Assembly: GCA_033439265.1 (NCBI GenBank)
Contig: JAVTVX010000010.1
Span: forward strand, 4,836,001 to 4,900,000
Direction: 5' to 3'
Length of the DNA stretch: 64,000 bases
From: Dillenia suffruticosa
Lineage: Eukaryota > Streptophyta > Magnoliopsida > Dilleniales > Dilleniaceae
The notes under the pieces were generated by a model. That model was not told where the DNA came from. It did no database searches and saw nothing but the letters and a program-made list of their open reading frames with translations. The translations under genes were made by a program, and so were the position numbers. Of the stretch, positions 40,313-51,516 are shown piece by piece; positions within the stretch are counted from its first letter, which is position 1; each line of letters starts with the position of its first letter.

Positions 40313-43300
40313 CTCCCCCTCAAGTTAGGTGCATAGATGTCTATGGACCCTAACTTGCTAAGGATGTGCTGAAGATGTTTCTCAGTTGTTGCCTTAGTGA
40401 AAATGTCAGCTAGCTGGTCTTCACTTCTAACATATGAGGTTGAAATTGTCTTGTTTTCTAATTTTTCTCGAACAAAATGACAATCATCCTCAATGTGCTT
40501 CGTTCTTTCATGAAATACTGGATTGGCAGCGATATGAAGAGCTGCTTGATTATCGCAATGTAAAAGAATAGGAGCGATAGTAGGAAATCCCATCTCCTCA
40601 AGTAATGCCTTTAGCCAAACTATTTCGCTTGTAGCCGCTGCCATTGCTCTGTATTCAGCCTCAGCGCTTGATCTGGATACAACAGATTGTTTCTTGCTTT
40701 TCCATGTTACAAGATTTCCTCCCACGAACATGCAGTAGCCGGTGGTGGATCTCCTGTCCGTGACATCCCCAGCCCAATCTGCATCACAGTAGCCATAAAT
40801 CTCCATGCTCTGTGGTTGTTTTTCATAAGAATTCCCCTTCCTGGTGAGCTTTTTAAATACTTGAGAATTCTTTCTGCTGCCTTCCAATCTTGAATCCTTG
40901 GAGCATGCATCCGTTGGCTGATTAAGCTGACGGCATAAGTGATATCTGGTCTTGTAATGGTGAGGTAGATGAGCCTCCCCACAAGTCTTTGATATCTAGG
41001 AATATCCTGGAACATTTCTTCATCACCTTGTGCTCGTTCTGCTATGGATATAGGAGTTGCTGCTGGTTTAGCTCCTACCTTTCCAGTTTCCTGCAAAAGG
41101 TCAAGTACATATTTCCTTTGGCATAGAACTAGCCCCTTATGAGAATAGGCAAGCTCTATTCCTAAGAAATACTTTAGTTTTCCCAAATTTTAATCTCAAA
41201 AGTAGATTTAAGAAAATTTCTAACTTGATCAATACCATTCATATCACTTCCTGTAATAACTATATCATCTACGTAAATAAGAACAATAGTGATTTCTTTA
41301 TTGTTAACTTTAGTAAACATGGAGGAATCACTAATGGATTTCTTAAAGTTATTACCAAGAAGTGCTGAACTTAATTTTGCATACCAGGCACGAGGAGATT
41401 GTTTTAACCCATAGATTGCTTTTTTAAGACGACACACCTTGATGTTTGAATCCTCATCTAGCCCTTGGGGAATTTGCATGTAGATTTCTTCGTCTAAGTC
41501 CCCTTGAAGGAAAGCATTCTTCACGTCCATTTGATACATTGGCCATTCTCCATTGGTTGCAATTGACATCAAAACCCTTATCGTTTTCATTTTGGCAACA
41601 GGGGCAAAAGTCTCAGTGTAGTCTTCTCCATAAGTTTGTGTGAATCCTTTGGCTACAAGTCTTGCCTTGTAGCGTTCAATGGATCCATCACTTTTATACT
41701 TGATTTTGAACACCCATTTACACCCGACAACCTTTCTTCCCTTAGGGAGAGTAGTAATCTCCCACGTCCCATTTTTATTCAATGCATCTAGTTCTTCAAG
41801 CATAGCTTGTCTCCATTCGGGTTTGGTATTTGCCTCATCAAAAGCCTTAGGTTCCTGTGATGAGTCAATGCCACTCAAGAACTCTTGATGGCTTGAGGAA
41901 GTGTTAGATACACAATAGTAATTTGAAATAGGATAGTGAGTTACCTTAGAATTGTAATAAACTCTTCTGTTGATCCACTCTGAGGGAGGAAGCCTCAATC
42001 TGGTGGAACGTCGAAGTGGAGGAGCCAGCGGAGAGGACAGTCTAGTTTCGTCTCCGGATTCTCCTAAGGTAGGTAATCCCTCGCCTTCTTCTCTTTCTTC
42101 GGAAGAGTTCTCTTCATTTTCAGACTCATCCACTCCTCCCTCTTCGTTTTCTCCCCCTGAAAGTGAATTCCCTTCATTGGATTCTTGAGGAACCAGAGGA
42201 GGATTTATGGGAACATCGCAGAAGATTCGCAAGTCATTGCTTGATGAATTTTCTTCATTTTTTTCTCCTGCAAAAAAGAATTCATTTTCTACAAATATCA
42301 CATCTTTCGATGTGTATACCTTGTTAGAGTCAGGTTCAAAACAAATATATCCTTTTTGGAATGAAGCGTACCCAATAAAAACACATTTCCTTCCTTTGAT
42401 ATCTAACTTATCTCTAAACTGCCTAGGAATATGAACATAACAAATACACCCAAAAACTCTAAGGTGAGAGAGGTTTGGTTTGTCTTTTCTAAGCAACTCT
42501 AATGGAGATTTTCCATGGAGAACTCTAGTTGGAAGACGATTTATTAAATGAGCTGCGGTACTAACCGCATCACTCCAAAAACGCTTAGGCATATTAGCAA
42601 AGAACATGATAGTTCTAGCTATTTCTAGGTGATGTCTATTTTTGCGTTCGGCAACTCCATTTTGTTGGGGAGTGTAGGGACAACTAGTTTGATGAATAAT
42701 TCCATTCTCCTCAATGAAATTTTTGAAATTAGTGCTCATATATTCCCCACCATTATCTGTCCTAAGAATTTTAATGTTGGCCTCATATTGTTTTATAATA
42801 TACTTGTAAAAGGACTTGAAGGCTTCATAAACTTGGTCTTTTGATCTTAGCATATGCACCCATGTATACCTAGACTTATGATCTATAAATGAGATAAAAT
42901 ACTTAAATCCCCTTCTAGATATCATAGGTGAAGTCCATACATCCGAGTGAACAAGATCAAAAGGCTTTTTATATTGAGTTTCAGAAATAGGATAATACAT
43001 TCGGGTTTCCTTTCCAAAAATGCATGCTTCACAATGTCTATCACTACAATTTTTTGATGGGAATAGGCATTTCAAAGCTTGCATAGAAGGATGACCTAAT
43101 CTAGCATGCCAAAGGAGGTAACTTTCCTCTCGGATTGCAGAAAATACAAAACTATCTTGTTTCCAAAAATACAAGTTATCTTGCATAGAACCACTACCAA
43201 TCACTTGATTCGTCTCCAAATTCTAAAAAACAACAGAATGAGGGTCAAAAATAGCTTTGCAATTTAAGTCCTTAGTGACTTGTCCAATGGACATAAGATT

Positions 43301-44440
43301 AGAGGTAAATTGAGGAACATATAAGGCCTTTGATTTTCTTCCAAATATTTCAACATCCCCAATTTGCTTAATTTTGAAATTATGTCCATTCGCAACTTTA
43401 ACCATTTTAGGTTCTAGGAGAGGTTCAAGATTCTGAAAATTTTGCTTATCTTTGACCATATGGTGATCACAACCTGAATCTATCAACTATTTTGAAGAAG
43501 TAACAGATGAGTTAGAGCAAGTACCTGAGGAGGATTTTCCTAATTTTTGAGATGTCAGATTTGCTTTGTTTGCAGCTGGTTGAGCATTTTGCTCCCTCCT
43601 CTCTTGCTCTTTTTTCTTGATGAACTCAGGTTTAAGGTTAGGATGAAGAAACCAGCAACCATCCTTGGTATGTCCCAACTTTTTGCAATGAGAACACACC
43701 TTTTTTATTCCCTGATGAGCCTTATTTGCAGCTTGTTCATTCTGCTTTGTGGAGAACCCATGAACTTCACTTTTGGACTGATTGCTTTCCTCAAGCCTTT
43801 GAGAAGCTGCAGCTCTTTGAATCATAAATCGAGTCTCTTGGTATGATGGAAATTCTTTCATTCGAAGAATTTCCTGTCGAAGTTGTACAAATGACTCATT
43901 GAGTGATGAGAGCAATGAAAACACCTTGTCTTCATCTTGTCTCTTTTGCAGCACTTTTATATCACTTGTGAGAGGTCTCAATGTGTTGAGCTCATTCCAT
44001 AAGTCCTCGTGTTCTCCGAACAATTGTGTAATTGATTTCTCCTCCATTTGGATGGTCGCAATCCTTTTTTGTATTTCAAATATTCTGCTCAAGTTTGATT
44101 CCTGACCATATAACCCATACATTTGCTCCCATAAGGATTTGGAACTCGGACAGCACATTACCATATTTTTGTGTGCTTGATCCATGGAGCTTGTTAGCAA
44201 TAGGAACACTTGATCATCCAGCTCCTTCCATTCATCAAATCGTGGGTCTAGCCGATCCATAGGATCTTTTGTAATGAAAGACAGAAGTTTTGCTCCATTG
44301 AGAGATCTTCTGATATGACTAGCCCATTGGAAGTAATTGGTTGAGCTTAGAATAATTTGGGAGAAAAGTTGGATTTGAAAGGAAGAGATTTGAGGAAGAG
44401 AAATTCCCAACCCCGGAGTCGATGTTTTCTCTGATACCAT
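40243..44440 (-). pseudogene. copia gag-pol, subfamily F (broken)
   Basis: F polyprotein relic with recognisable gag (LSSTNYFQWASHIRRSL), CCHC knuckle CSHCKKLGHTKDGC, protease DSGCDHH, pre-integrase finger, integrase (SDVWTSP, RTDNGGEY, QQNGVAERKN), linker, RT (YVDDIVITG) and RNase H. F is the most divergent subfamily here: its gag is shorter in the linker and it has RTDNGG where the others have RSDHGG or RTDHGG. It starts at the LTR/primer-site ATG. About four interruptions. Confidence 0.9.
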
Positions 44441-44895
44441 GTTGGATTTTTGACTAAGAAGAGAGAGAAATCTAATAAACTTCTGGTTTTTATTGATGTA
44501 GTAGAATGATACAAAGGAAGAGAGATTATCTTCCTCTTAATTTTACAAGGAGAGCAATAGCTCTATTTATAGGCAAAGGGAGAAAAATAGCCAGTAGAGA
44601 GAGAACAAAGTCAATATTCCCGTTGGGGCTCAAACCCCAAGGAATTCCAACAGCTAGTTTTTGGACTGTTGGAATATACATTGCCCAAACTGCCCCTAGC
44701 TATTTGGGTTTACCTCTTAGACTTTTCTCCATATTTTTGGGCTTCATTGGGCTTGTTTTTGAATGTATTTTGGGTCATAAATATGTTGTCAAATTCTGAA
44801 CATTAAAAAATAAAAGGCCCAATGTTTATGACATTATCATATTTTCAAGTTGAATACCTTGAGACTTATCTTCATCTTCTCCCTTATTTTTAACA
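44440..44895 (-). repeat. 5' LTR of inner F element (456 bp)
   Basis: Carries a minus-strand TATA box (CTATTTATAG at 44563-44572) and CCCGTTGGGG, a partial form of the AACGG motif. Right flank GTAAA. Confidence 0.92.
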
Positions 44896-46528
44896 GTAAA
44901 AGGACTTGAAGGCTTCATAAACTTGGTCTTTCGATCTTAGCATATACACCCATGTATACCTAGACTTATGATCTATAAATGAGAGAAAATATTTAAATCC
45001 CCTTCTAGATATCATAGGTGAAGTCCATACGTCCGAGTGAACAAGATCAAAAGGCTTTTTATATTGAGTTTCAGAAATAGGATAATACATTCGGGTTTCC
45101 TTTCCAAAAATACATGCTTCACAATATCTATCACTACAATTTTTTGATGGGAATAGGCATTTCAAAGCTTGCATAGAAGGATGACCTAATCTAGCATGCC
45201 AAAGGAGGTAACTTTCCTCTTGGATTGCGGAAAATACAAAACTATCTTGTTTCCAAAAATACAAGTTATCTTGCATAGATCCACTACCAATCACTTGATT
45301 CGTCTCCAAATTCTGAAAAACATCAGAATGAGGGTCAAAGATAGCTTTGCAATTTAAGTCCTTAGTGACTTGTCCAATAGACATAAGATTAGAGGTAAAT
45401 TGAGGAACATATAAAGCCTTTGATTTTCTTCCAAAAATTTCAACATCCCCAATTTGCTTAATTTTGAAATTATGTCCATTTGCAACTTTAACCATTTCAG
45501 GTTCTAGGAGAGGTTCAAGATTCTGAAAATTTTGCTTATCTTTGACCATATGGTGATCACAACCCGAATCTATCAACCATTTTGAAGAAGAAACAGATGA
45601 GTTAGAGCAAGTACCTGAGGAGGATTTTCCTAATTTTTGAGATGTCAGATTTGCTTTGTTTGCAGCTGGTTGAGCATTTTGCTCCCTCCTCTCTTGCTCT
45701 TTTTTCTTGATGAACTCAGGTTTAAGGTTAGGATGAAGAAACCAGCAACCATCCTTGGTATGTCCCAACTTTTTGCAATGAGAACACACCTTTTTTATTC
45801 CCTGATGAGCCTTATTTGCAGCTTGTTCATTCTGCTTTGTGGAGAACCCATGAACTTCAATTTTGGACTGATTGCTTTCCTCAAGCCTTTGAGAAACTGC
45901 AGCTCTTTGAATCATAAATCGAGTTTCTTGGTATGATGGAAATTCTTTCATTCGAAGAATTTCCTGTCGAAGTTGTGCAAATGACTCATTGAGTGATGAG
46001 AGCAAGGAAAACACCTTGTCTTCATTTTGTCTCTTTTGCAGCCTTTTATATCACTTGTGAGAGGTCTCAATATGTTGAGCTCATTCCACAAGTCCTCGTG
46101 TTCTCCGAACAATTGTGTAATTGATTTCTCCTCCATTTGGATGGTCGCAATCCTTCTTAGTATTTCAAATATTCTGCTCAAGTTTGATTCCTGACCATAT
46201 AACCCATACATTTGCTCCCATAAGGATTTGGAACTCGGACAGCACATCACCATATTTTTGTGTGCTTGATCCATGGAGCTTGTTAGCAATAGGAACACTT
46301 GATCATCCAGCTCCTTCCATTCATCAAACCGTGGGTCTAGCTGATCCATAGGATCTTTTGTAATGAAAGACAGAAGTTTTGCTCCATTGAGAGATCTTCT
46401 GATATGACTAGCCCAATGGAAGTAATTGGTTGGGTTTAGAATAATTTAGGAGAAAAGTTGGATTTGAAAGGAAGAGATTTGAGGAAGAGAATTTCCCAAC
46501 CCCGGAGTCGATGTTTGCTCTGATACCA
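44896..46528 (-). pseudogene. copia gag to integrase, outer F
   Basis: Gag, knuckle, protease and the beginning of integrase of the outer F element, minus strand. It closely matches the inner F copy and is interrupted a few times. It is continuous in order with 39657-39856 across the inner element. Confidence 0.87.
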
Positions 46529-46987
46529 TGTTGAATTTTTGACTAAGAAGAGTAGAGAAATCTAATAAACTTCTGGCTTTTATTGATGTAGTAGAATGAT
46601 ACAAAGGAAGAGAGATTATCTTCCTCTCTTATTTTTACAAGGAGAGCAATAGCTCTATTTATAGACAAAGGGAGAAAAATAGCCAGTAGAGAGAGAACAA
46701 AGACAATATTCCCGTTGGGGCTCAAACCCCAAGGAATTCCAACAGCTAGTTTTTGGACTGTTGGAATATATATTGCCCAAACTGCCCCTAGCTATTTGGG
46801 TTTACCTCTTAGACTTTCCTTCATACTTTTGGGCTTCATTGGGCTTGTTTTTGAATGTATTTTAGGTCATAAATATGTTGCAAAATTCTGAACATTAAAA
46901 AATAAAAAACCCAATGTTTATGACATCATCATATTTTCAAGTTGAATACCTTGAGACTTATCTTCATCTTCTCCCTTATTTTTAACA
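46529..46987 (-). repeat. 5' LTR of outer F element (459 bp)
   Basis: Pairs with 38318-38776; about eight differences by eye. Right flank TTCCT, matching 38313-38317. Confidence 0.9.
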
Positions 46988-47759
46988 TTCCTTATCTTCA
47001 TCTATTTCCAATTCTTGGCTCATAGATTCCGGATGTGACGATCATATGGTAAAAGATAAAAACAAAATCAACAAGTTTATTCCCTTGACCAATCATAAAT
47101 TAGTTAAAGTAGCTAATGGTCATAAGTTAAAAGTTGATCACTTGGGAGAAATTGAACTATTTGGTAAAAAGACTAAAGCTTTATATGTTCCAAAGTTCAA
47201 TTCAAACTTACTTTTTATTAGCAAGATAACCAAAGAGCAAGATTGTAAATCTATATTTGATCCTAACCAAGTAATATTTCAGGATCGCAAAACGAATAAT
47301 TTGATTGGTAAGGGAACTAGGAGGAACAACCTCTATTACTTGGATCAAGAGAACCAAGCTTTTGCTGTCCGAAACATATCCTCCTCTTTATGGCATGAAC
47401 GTCTAGGGCATCCAGGAAACCTAGCTTTGAAACGCCTATTTCCGAATAGTAAAATAGAAGATAGGCATTGTAAAGCTTGTGTACTTGGAAAACAAACCAA
47501 AGTGTATTATCCCATTTCTGAAACAATATATAAAGAGGCTTTTGAATTAGTTCATTCGGATGTTTAGACCTCTCCTTTAGTCTCCCATAATGGTTTTAGA
47601 TACTTTGTGACATTCATAGATCACAAAACTAGATATACTTGGGTTTATCTCTTAGTTAACAAATCTGAAGTATTAGAAGCATTCAAGAGCTACTATAGAT
47701 ACAGAACAAAGCAATTTAATGCTAACCTAAAGATGTTTAGGTCAGATCATGGAGGAGAG
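46988..47759 (+). pseudogene. copia protease to integrase, subfamily C
   Basis: Continuation of the split C element: protease LIDSGCDDH, pre-integrase finger (LWHERLGHPG, RHCKACVLGK) and the first part of the integrase core. It is interrupted and then cut by the D LTR at 47760. Confidence 0.86.
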
Positions 47760-48217
47760 TGTTGAAATATCAAAAAATAGAGCACAAGAAATGAAGAATA
47801 CTTCTGAATTTTATTGAAGAAGAATGAGAGCATACATGGACAAATTTGAGAGCATTTTTCTCATGGTTTTTGGAGATACATGAGGCTCTATTTATAGAGA
47901 AAAGGGAAAAATAGCCAGTAGAAAGTGATTCAAAAGTAATATTCCCGTTGGAGCTCAAACCCCAAGAAATTCCAACAGCTAGTTTTTTGACTGTTGAAAT
48001 ATATGCTGCCCAAACTGCCCCTAGCTATTTGGGCTTGCTTCCTAGACTTTTCTCCAAACTTTTGGGCTTCCTTGGGCCTATTTTTGAATGTATTTTGGGT
48101 TGGTTTGGCTGCCCAAATGGGCCATGCTTGCTGGACAATGCATGCTGATTTTTGGACTTCTAAATAGATGCACTTGGTTGGTGATGAAGATGGGTTAAGT
48201 TATTCTTCTTTTCAACA
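47760..48217 (-). repeat. 3' LTR, subfamily D (458 bp)
   Basis: TGTTGAAATATC to TTTTCAACA. It is nine bases longer than the D LTRs at 19570 and 24207 and more diverged, so this copy is probably older. Confidence 0.88.
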
Positions 48218-48318
48218 CACCCCCTCAAGTTGGGTGCATAGATATCGATAGTGCCCAACTTGTTCATGATTTCTTGAAGATGCATTGCAGTTCCCCCTTT
48301 TGTGAAGATATCAGCTAG

Positions 48319-51136
48319 TTACTCTTTTCCTTTGATGTAGGGAGTGACTATAAGCTTTTCTTCCACCTTTTGTCGAATGAAGTGACAATCAACTTCTATG
48401 TGTTTAGTCCTTCCATGGAAGACCGGATTGGATGCAATATGAATCGCCGATTGATTGTCACAATGCAAGTTGATTGGTGTAGAAACATTGAACCCTAATT
48501 CCTCTACTAGAGCCTTCAACCATACAATCTCACTGGCTGCTGACGCCATTGCTCTATACTCAGCCTCTACACTCGATCTTGACACCACATGCTGTTTTTT
48601 GCTCTTCCATGCTACCAAGTTGCCTCCTACGAACATGCAGTACCCGGTGGTAGATCTTCTATTCTTTGAATCGCTCGCCCAATCTGCATCGCAAAAGCCT
48701 TCAATTTGGGAGCTTCCATTGTTCTTCATCCAAATACCTAGTCCTGGTGATTTCTTGATGTAGTGAAGGATGCGCTCAACTGCTCTCCAATGACCCATCT
48801 TTGGAGAATGCATATGTTGACTAATTTGGCTCACGGCAAAGGCTATGTCTGGCCTAGTGATGGTGAGGTAGATCAGTCGTCCTACAAGTCTTTGATATCT
48901 CTCTATGTCCTCAAATGGCTCCTCATCATCTACTAGAGGTCTAGTGGTGACAATAGGGCTACAAGCTGGCTTTCCTCCTAGCTTTCCTGTTTCCTGCAAA
49001 AGATCATGTGCATATTTCCTTTGGGATAGAATTAACCCATTATTACAATAGACTAACTCAATTCCTAGGATATACTTTAGTCTCCCTAAATCTTTAATTT
49101 CAAACCTAGAACTCAAGAAATTTCTAACTATATCTATTAAATGCATGTCATTTTCTGTAATGATGATATCATCTACGTAAACTAAGGCTATCACTATTTT
49201 ATCATTGTTTTTTCTAATGAAAACAGAAGACTCGCTATGGCATTTAACAAATCCACTACTAAGGAAAGCATGGCTTAATTTTGCATACCATGCCCTTGGG
49301 GATTGCTTCAGCCCGTAGATAGCCTTGCGTAGTTTGCACACGTTTCCTCCTTGTTGTTGGAACCCTTGAGGAAGTTGCATGTACACTTCTTCTTCGAGAT
49401 CTCCTTGAAGGAACGCGTTTGCTACATCCATTTGAAACATGCTCCATCCATGGTTCATCGCAAGAGACATCAAGACCCTAATTGTATTCATTTTGGCAAC
49501 GGGTGCGTATGTCTCTTTGTAATTTATCCCATATGCTTGAGTGAATCCTTTAGCCACAACTCTTGCCTTAAACCTTTCAATTGATCCATCACTTTTATAT
49601 TTGATTTTGTATACCCATTTGCATCCGACGGCTCGCTTGCTCTTTGGAAGAGAGGTGACTTCCCATGTACCGTTCTTGGTCAATGCATCTAGCTCTTCCT
49701 TCATTGCCTTTCTCCACCTTGGGTCCTTGGATGCTTCATCATATGTCCTAGGCTCCTGTTCTTTATCTATGCCACTCAAAAAATTTTGGTGGCTCAAAGA
49801 AACATGTGAGATGGTATAATAATTAGAAATCGGATGTGATGTTATCTTGGAGTTATAGTAAACTCTACGGTTAATCCATTCCGAACGGGGAACCCTAAGC
49901 CTCGTGGATTGCCTAAGGTGAGGAGGTGGTGCATCCAAATCTCCCTCTACATGCTCGGATTCTTCCTCTTAGGTTTCTTGATCTCCCCTTGAAGTGTGGG
50001 CTGCCTCCTCTTCTATGGAGTTTGATCCTTCTTCTTCATTATTTTGAGATTGCTCATTAGTCTCTTGGGAGATTCCTTCTGCAATTGGTGGAGATGATTG
50101 ATTCGGGAGAAGTAAGAAATTCAACGTGTTTGGAGTGCTCTCTTCTTCTGATGATTGATGTTCTTCATTATCCACAAAAAAGGACTCATTCTCCACAAAT
50201 ATCACATCCTTAGATGTATGTTTGGTTAGTTTTAGGGTCATAACATCTATACCCCTTTTCAAAGGAAGCATACCCCAAAAATATGCACTTTCTACCCTTA
50301 TGATCTAACTTATCCCTCATGTGTGCTGGAATATGAATGTAACATACACAACCGAATGTTCTAAGATGAGATATCTTAGGTTTTCTATCTAGTAGGGCTT
50401 CTAAGGGTGACTTGCCATCCAGGACTTGAGATGGGATAAGGTTTATTAGGTGGACAGCGGTTTTTATTCCATCACACCAAAATTTCTTTGACACATTTGC
50501 ATGAAACATCATAGCTTTAGTTATTTCTAATATGTGCCTATTTTTCCTTTCGGCCACCCCATTTTGTTGAGGTGTATACACACAAGACATTTGATGTACA
50601 ATGCCATTCTCTCTAAGGTAGTTTTCAAATGTCAAACTAGTGAATTCTCCACCATGGTCCGTCCTTAGAATTTTAATGTTAGCATTGTAAAGTTTGGTCA
50701 CATATCTCTCATAGCTTTTAAAGGCTTCAAAAGCTTGATCTTTGGTATTCAAAAGGTAGACTCAAGTGTACCTAGTTTTTTGGTCTACAAAAGTAATGAA
50801 ATACTTGTAGCCTAAATGAGATTTGATAGGTGAAGTCCACAAATCCGAATAAACTAAATCAAAAGCATCTTTATAAATTGTTTTTGAATTGGGATACATT
50901 GATCGGGTTTCCTTTCCCAGAATACAAGCTTCACAATGTCTATCTTCAATATTAATACTTGGAAATAGACGCTTTAAAGCTTGGTCACTAGGATGCCCAA
51001 AACGTTTATGCCAAAGAGATGCATCTTCTTTGATATGAGCTACGAGTGCATGATGCTTTTGATCCAAAAAATATAGATCCCCTCTTCTAGAACCCTTGCC
51101 AATCAATTGATTCGACTTGAGGTCCTGAAAAGTAAC
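48319..51136 (-). pseudogene. copia integrase/RT/RNase H, subfamily D (broken)
   Basis: D polyprotein relic: pre-integrase finger (LWHKRFGHPS, RHCEACILGK), integrase (RTDHGGEF, QQNGVAERKN), linker LRQSTRLRVPRSEW, RT with the YVDDIIIT block, and RNase H. About four interruptions. It matches 19961-22930 closely on the same strand. Confidence 0.87.
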
Positions 51137-51516
51137 TGTTGAAATAAAAGAGAATTAAGTGTAGTTAGCATAGGCCCCATTTCAAGCCAAGTTTAAGCCC
51201 ATCCATTAGATGTATTTGGCCCGTTCCTTATGAGTTTTTTAGTCCTCAAAAATGGCATTATTAAGCCCCTAAAAGAAGCCCAAAATGGGCCCTAAAAAGG
51301 GCAAAACGGCTAGTTCTTTTGAACTAGCCGTTGCGCTGTATAACAGCCATAAAAATGGCTGTTATACAGTGATTTTGGGGACAGAAATCTGTCCCCAATG
51401 TTCCCCAACGGATCCTTGAGTGTTTGGGGTCTTTTTCCCTCTCTTTCTCATGTAATAATCTCTATAAATAGGAGCTTGTATGGGATGTTCTATCCATGAA
51501 AAAACAATGCTCTCAT
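51137..51516 (+). repeat. 5' LTR, subfamily C, incomplete
   Basis: First 380 bp of a C LTR, with the three hairpins (about 51304-51400) and a TATA box near 51464. It lacks the right end. Confidence 0.87.

Larger units (their letters stand above)
39857..44895 (-). mobile_element. Ty1/copia subfamily F, inner copy
   Basis: Full-length minus-strand F element with LTRs 39857-40312 and 44440-44895 (456 bp each, about one difference by eye, under 0.1 million years) and a perfect target duplication GTAAA (39852-39856, 44896-44900). It lies in the integrase region of another F element, in the same orientation. All domains are present, but the coding part is broken with about four interruptions despite the near-identical LTRs. 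Confidence 0.93.
38318..46987 (-). mobile_element. Ty1/copia subfamily F, outer copy
   Basis: Minus-strand F element with LTRs 38318-38776 and 46529-46987 (459 bp each, about eight differences by eye, roughly 0.7 million years at 1.3e-8 per site per year) and a perfect target duplication TTCCT (38313-38317, 46988-46992). Inside lie RNase H and the end of RT (38777 to about 39600), an A LTR tip (39611-39656), integrase sequence (39657-39856), the inner F element (39857-44895) and integrase to gag (44896-46528). The central RT is absent. It is broken, with about five interruptions. Confidence 0.9.
37363..47759 (+). mobile_element. Ty1/copia subfamily C, split by an F nest
   Basis: Internal region of a C element in two pieces, 37363-38317 (gag to CCHC) and 46988-47759 (protease to integrase), separated by the F element at 38318-46987 with target duplication TTCCT. 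It ends at 47760, where a D LTR enters after GAGAG within the integrase core. RT, RNase H and the 3' LTR are absent. It is broken, with about three interruptions. Confidence 0.88.
47760..51136 (-). mobile_element. Ty1/copia subfamily D, 5'-truncated
   Basis: Minus-strand D element with 3' LTR 47760-48217 (458 bp), polypurine tract and coding from RNase H back to the protease region, where a C LTR begins at 51137. Gag and the 5' LTR are absent, so no target duplication can be seen (left flank GAGAG). It is broken, with about four interruptions. Confidence 0.88.
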
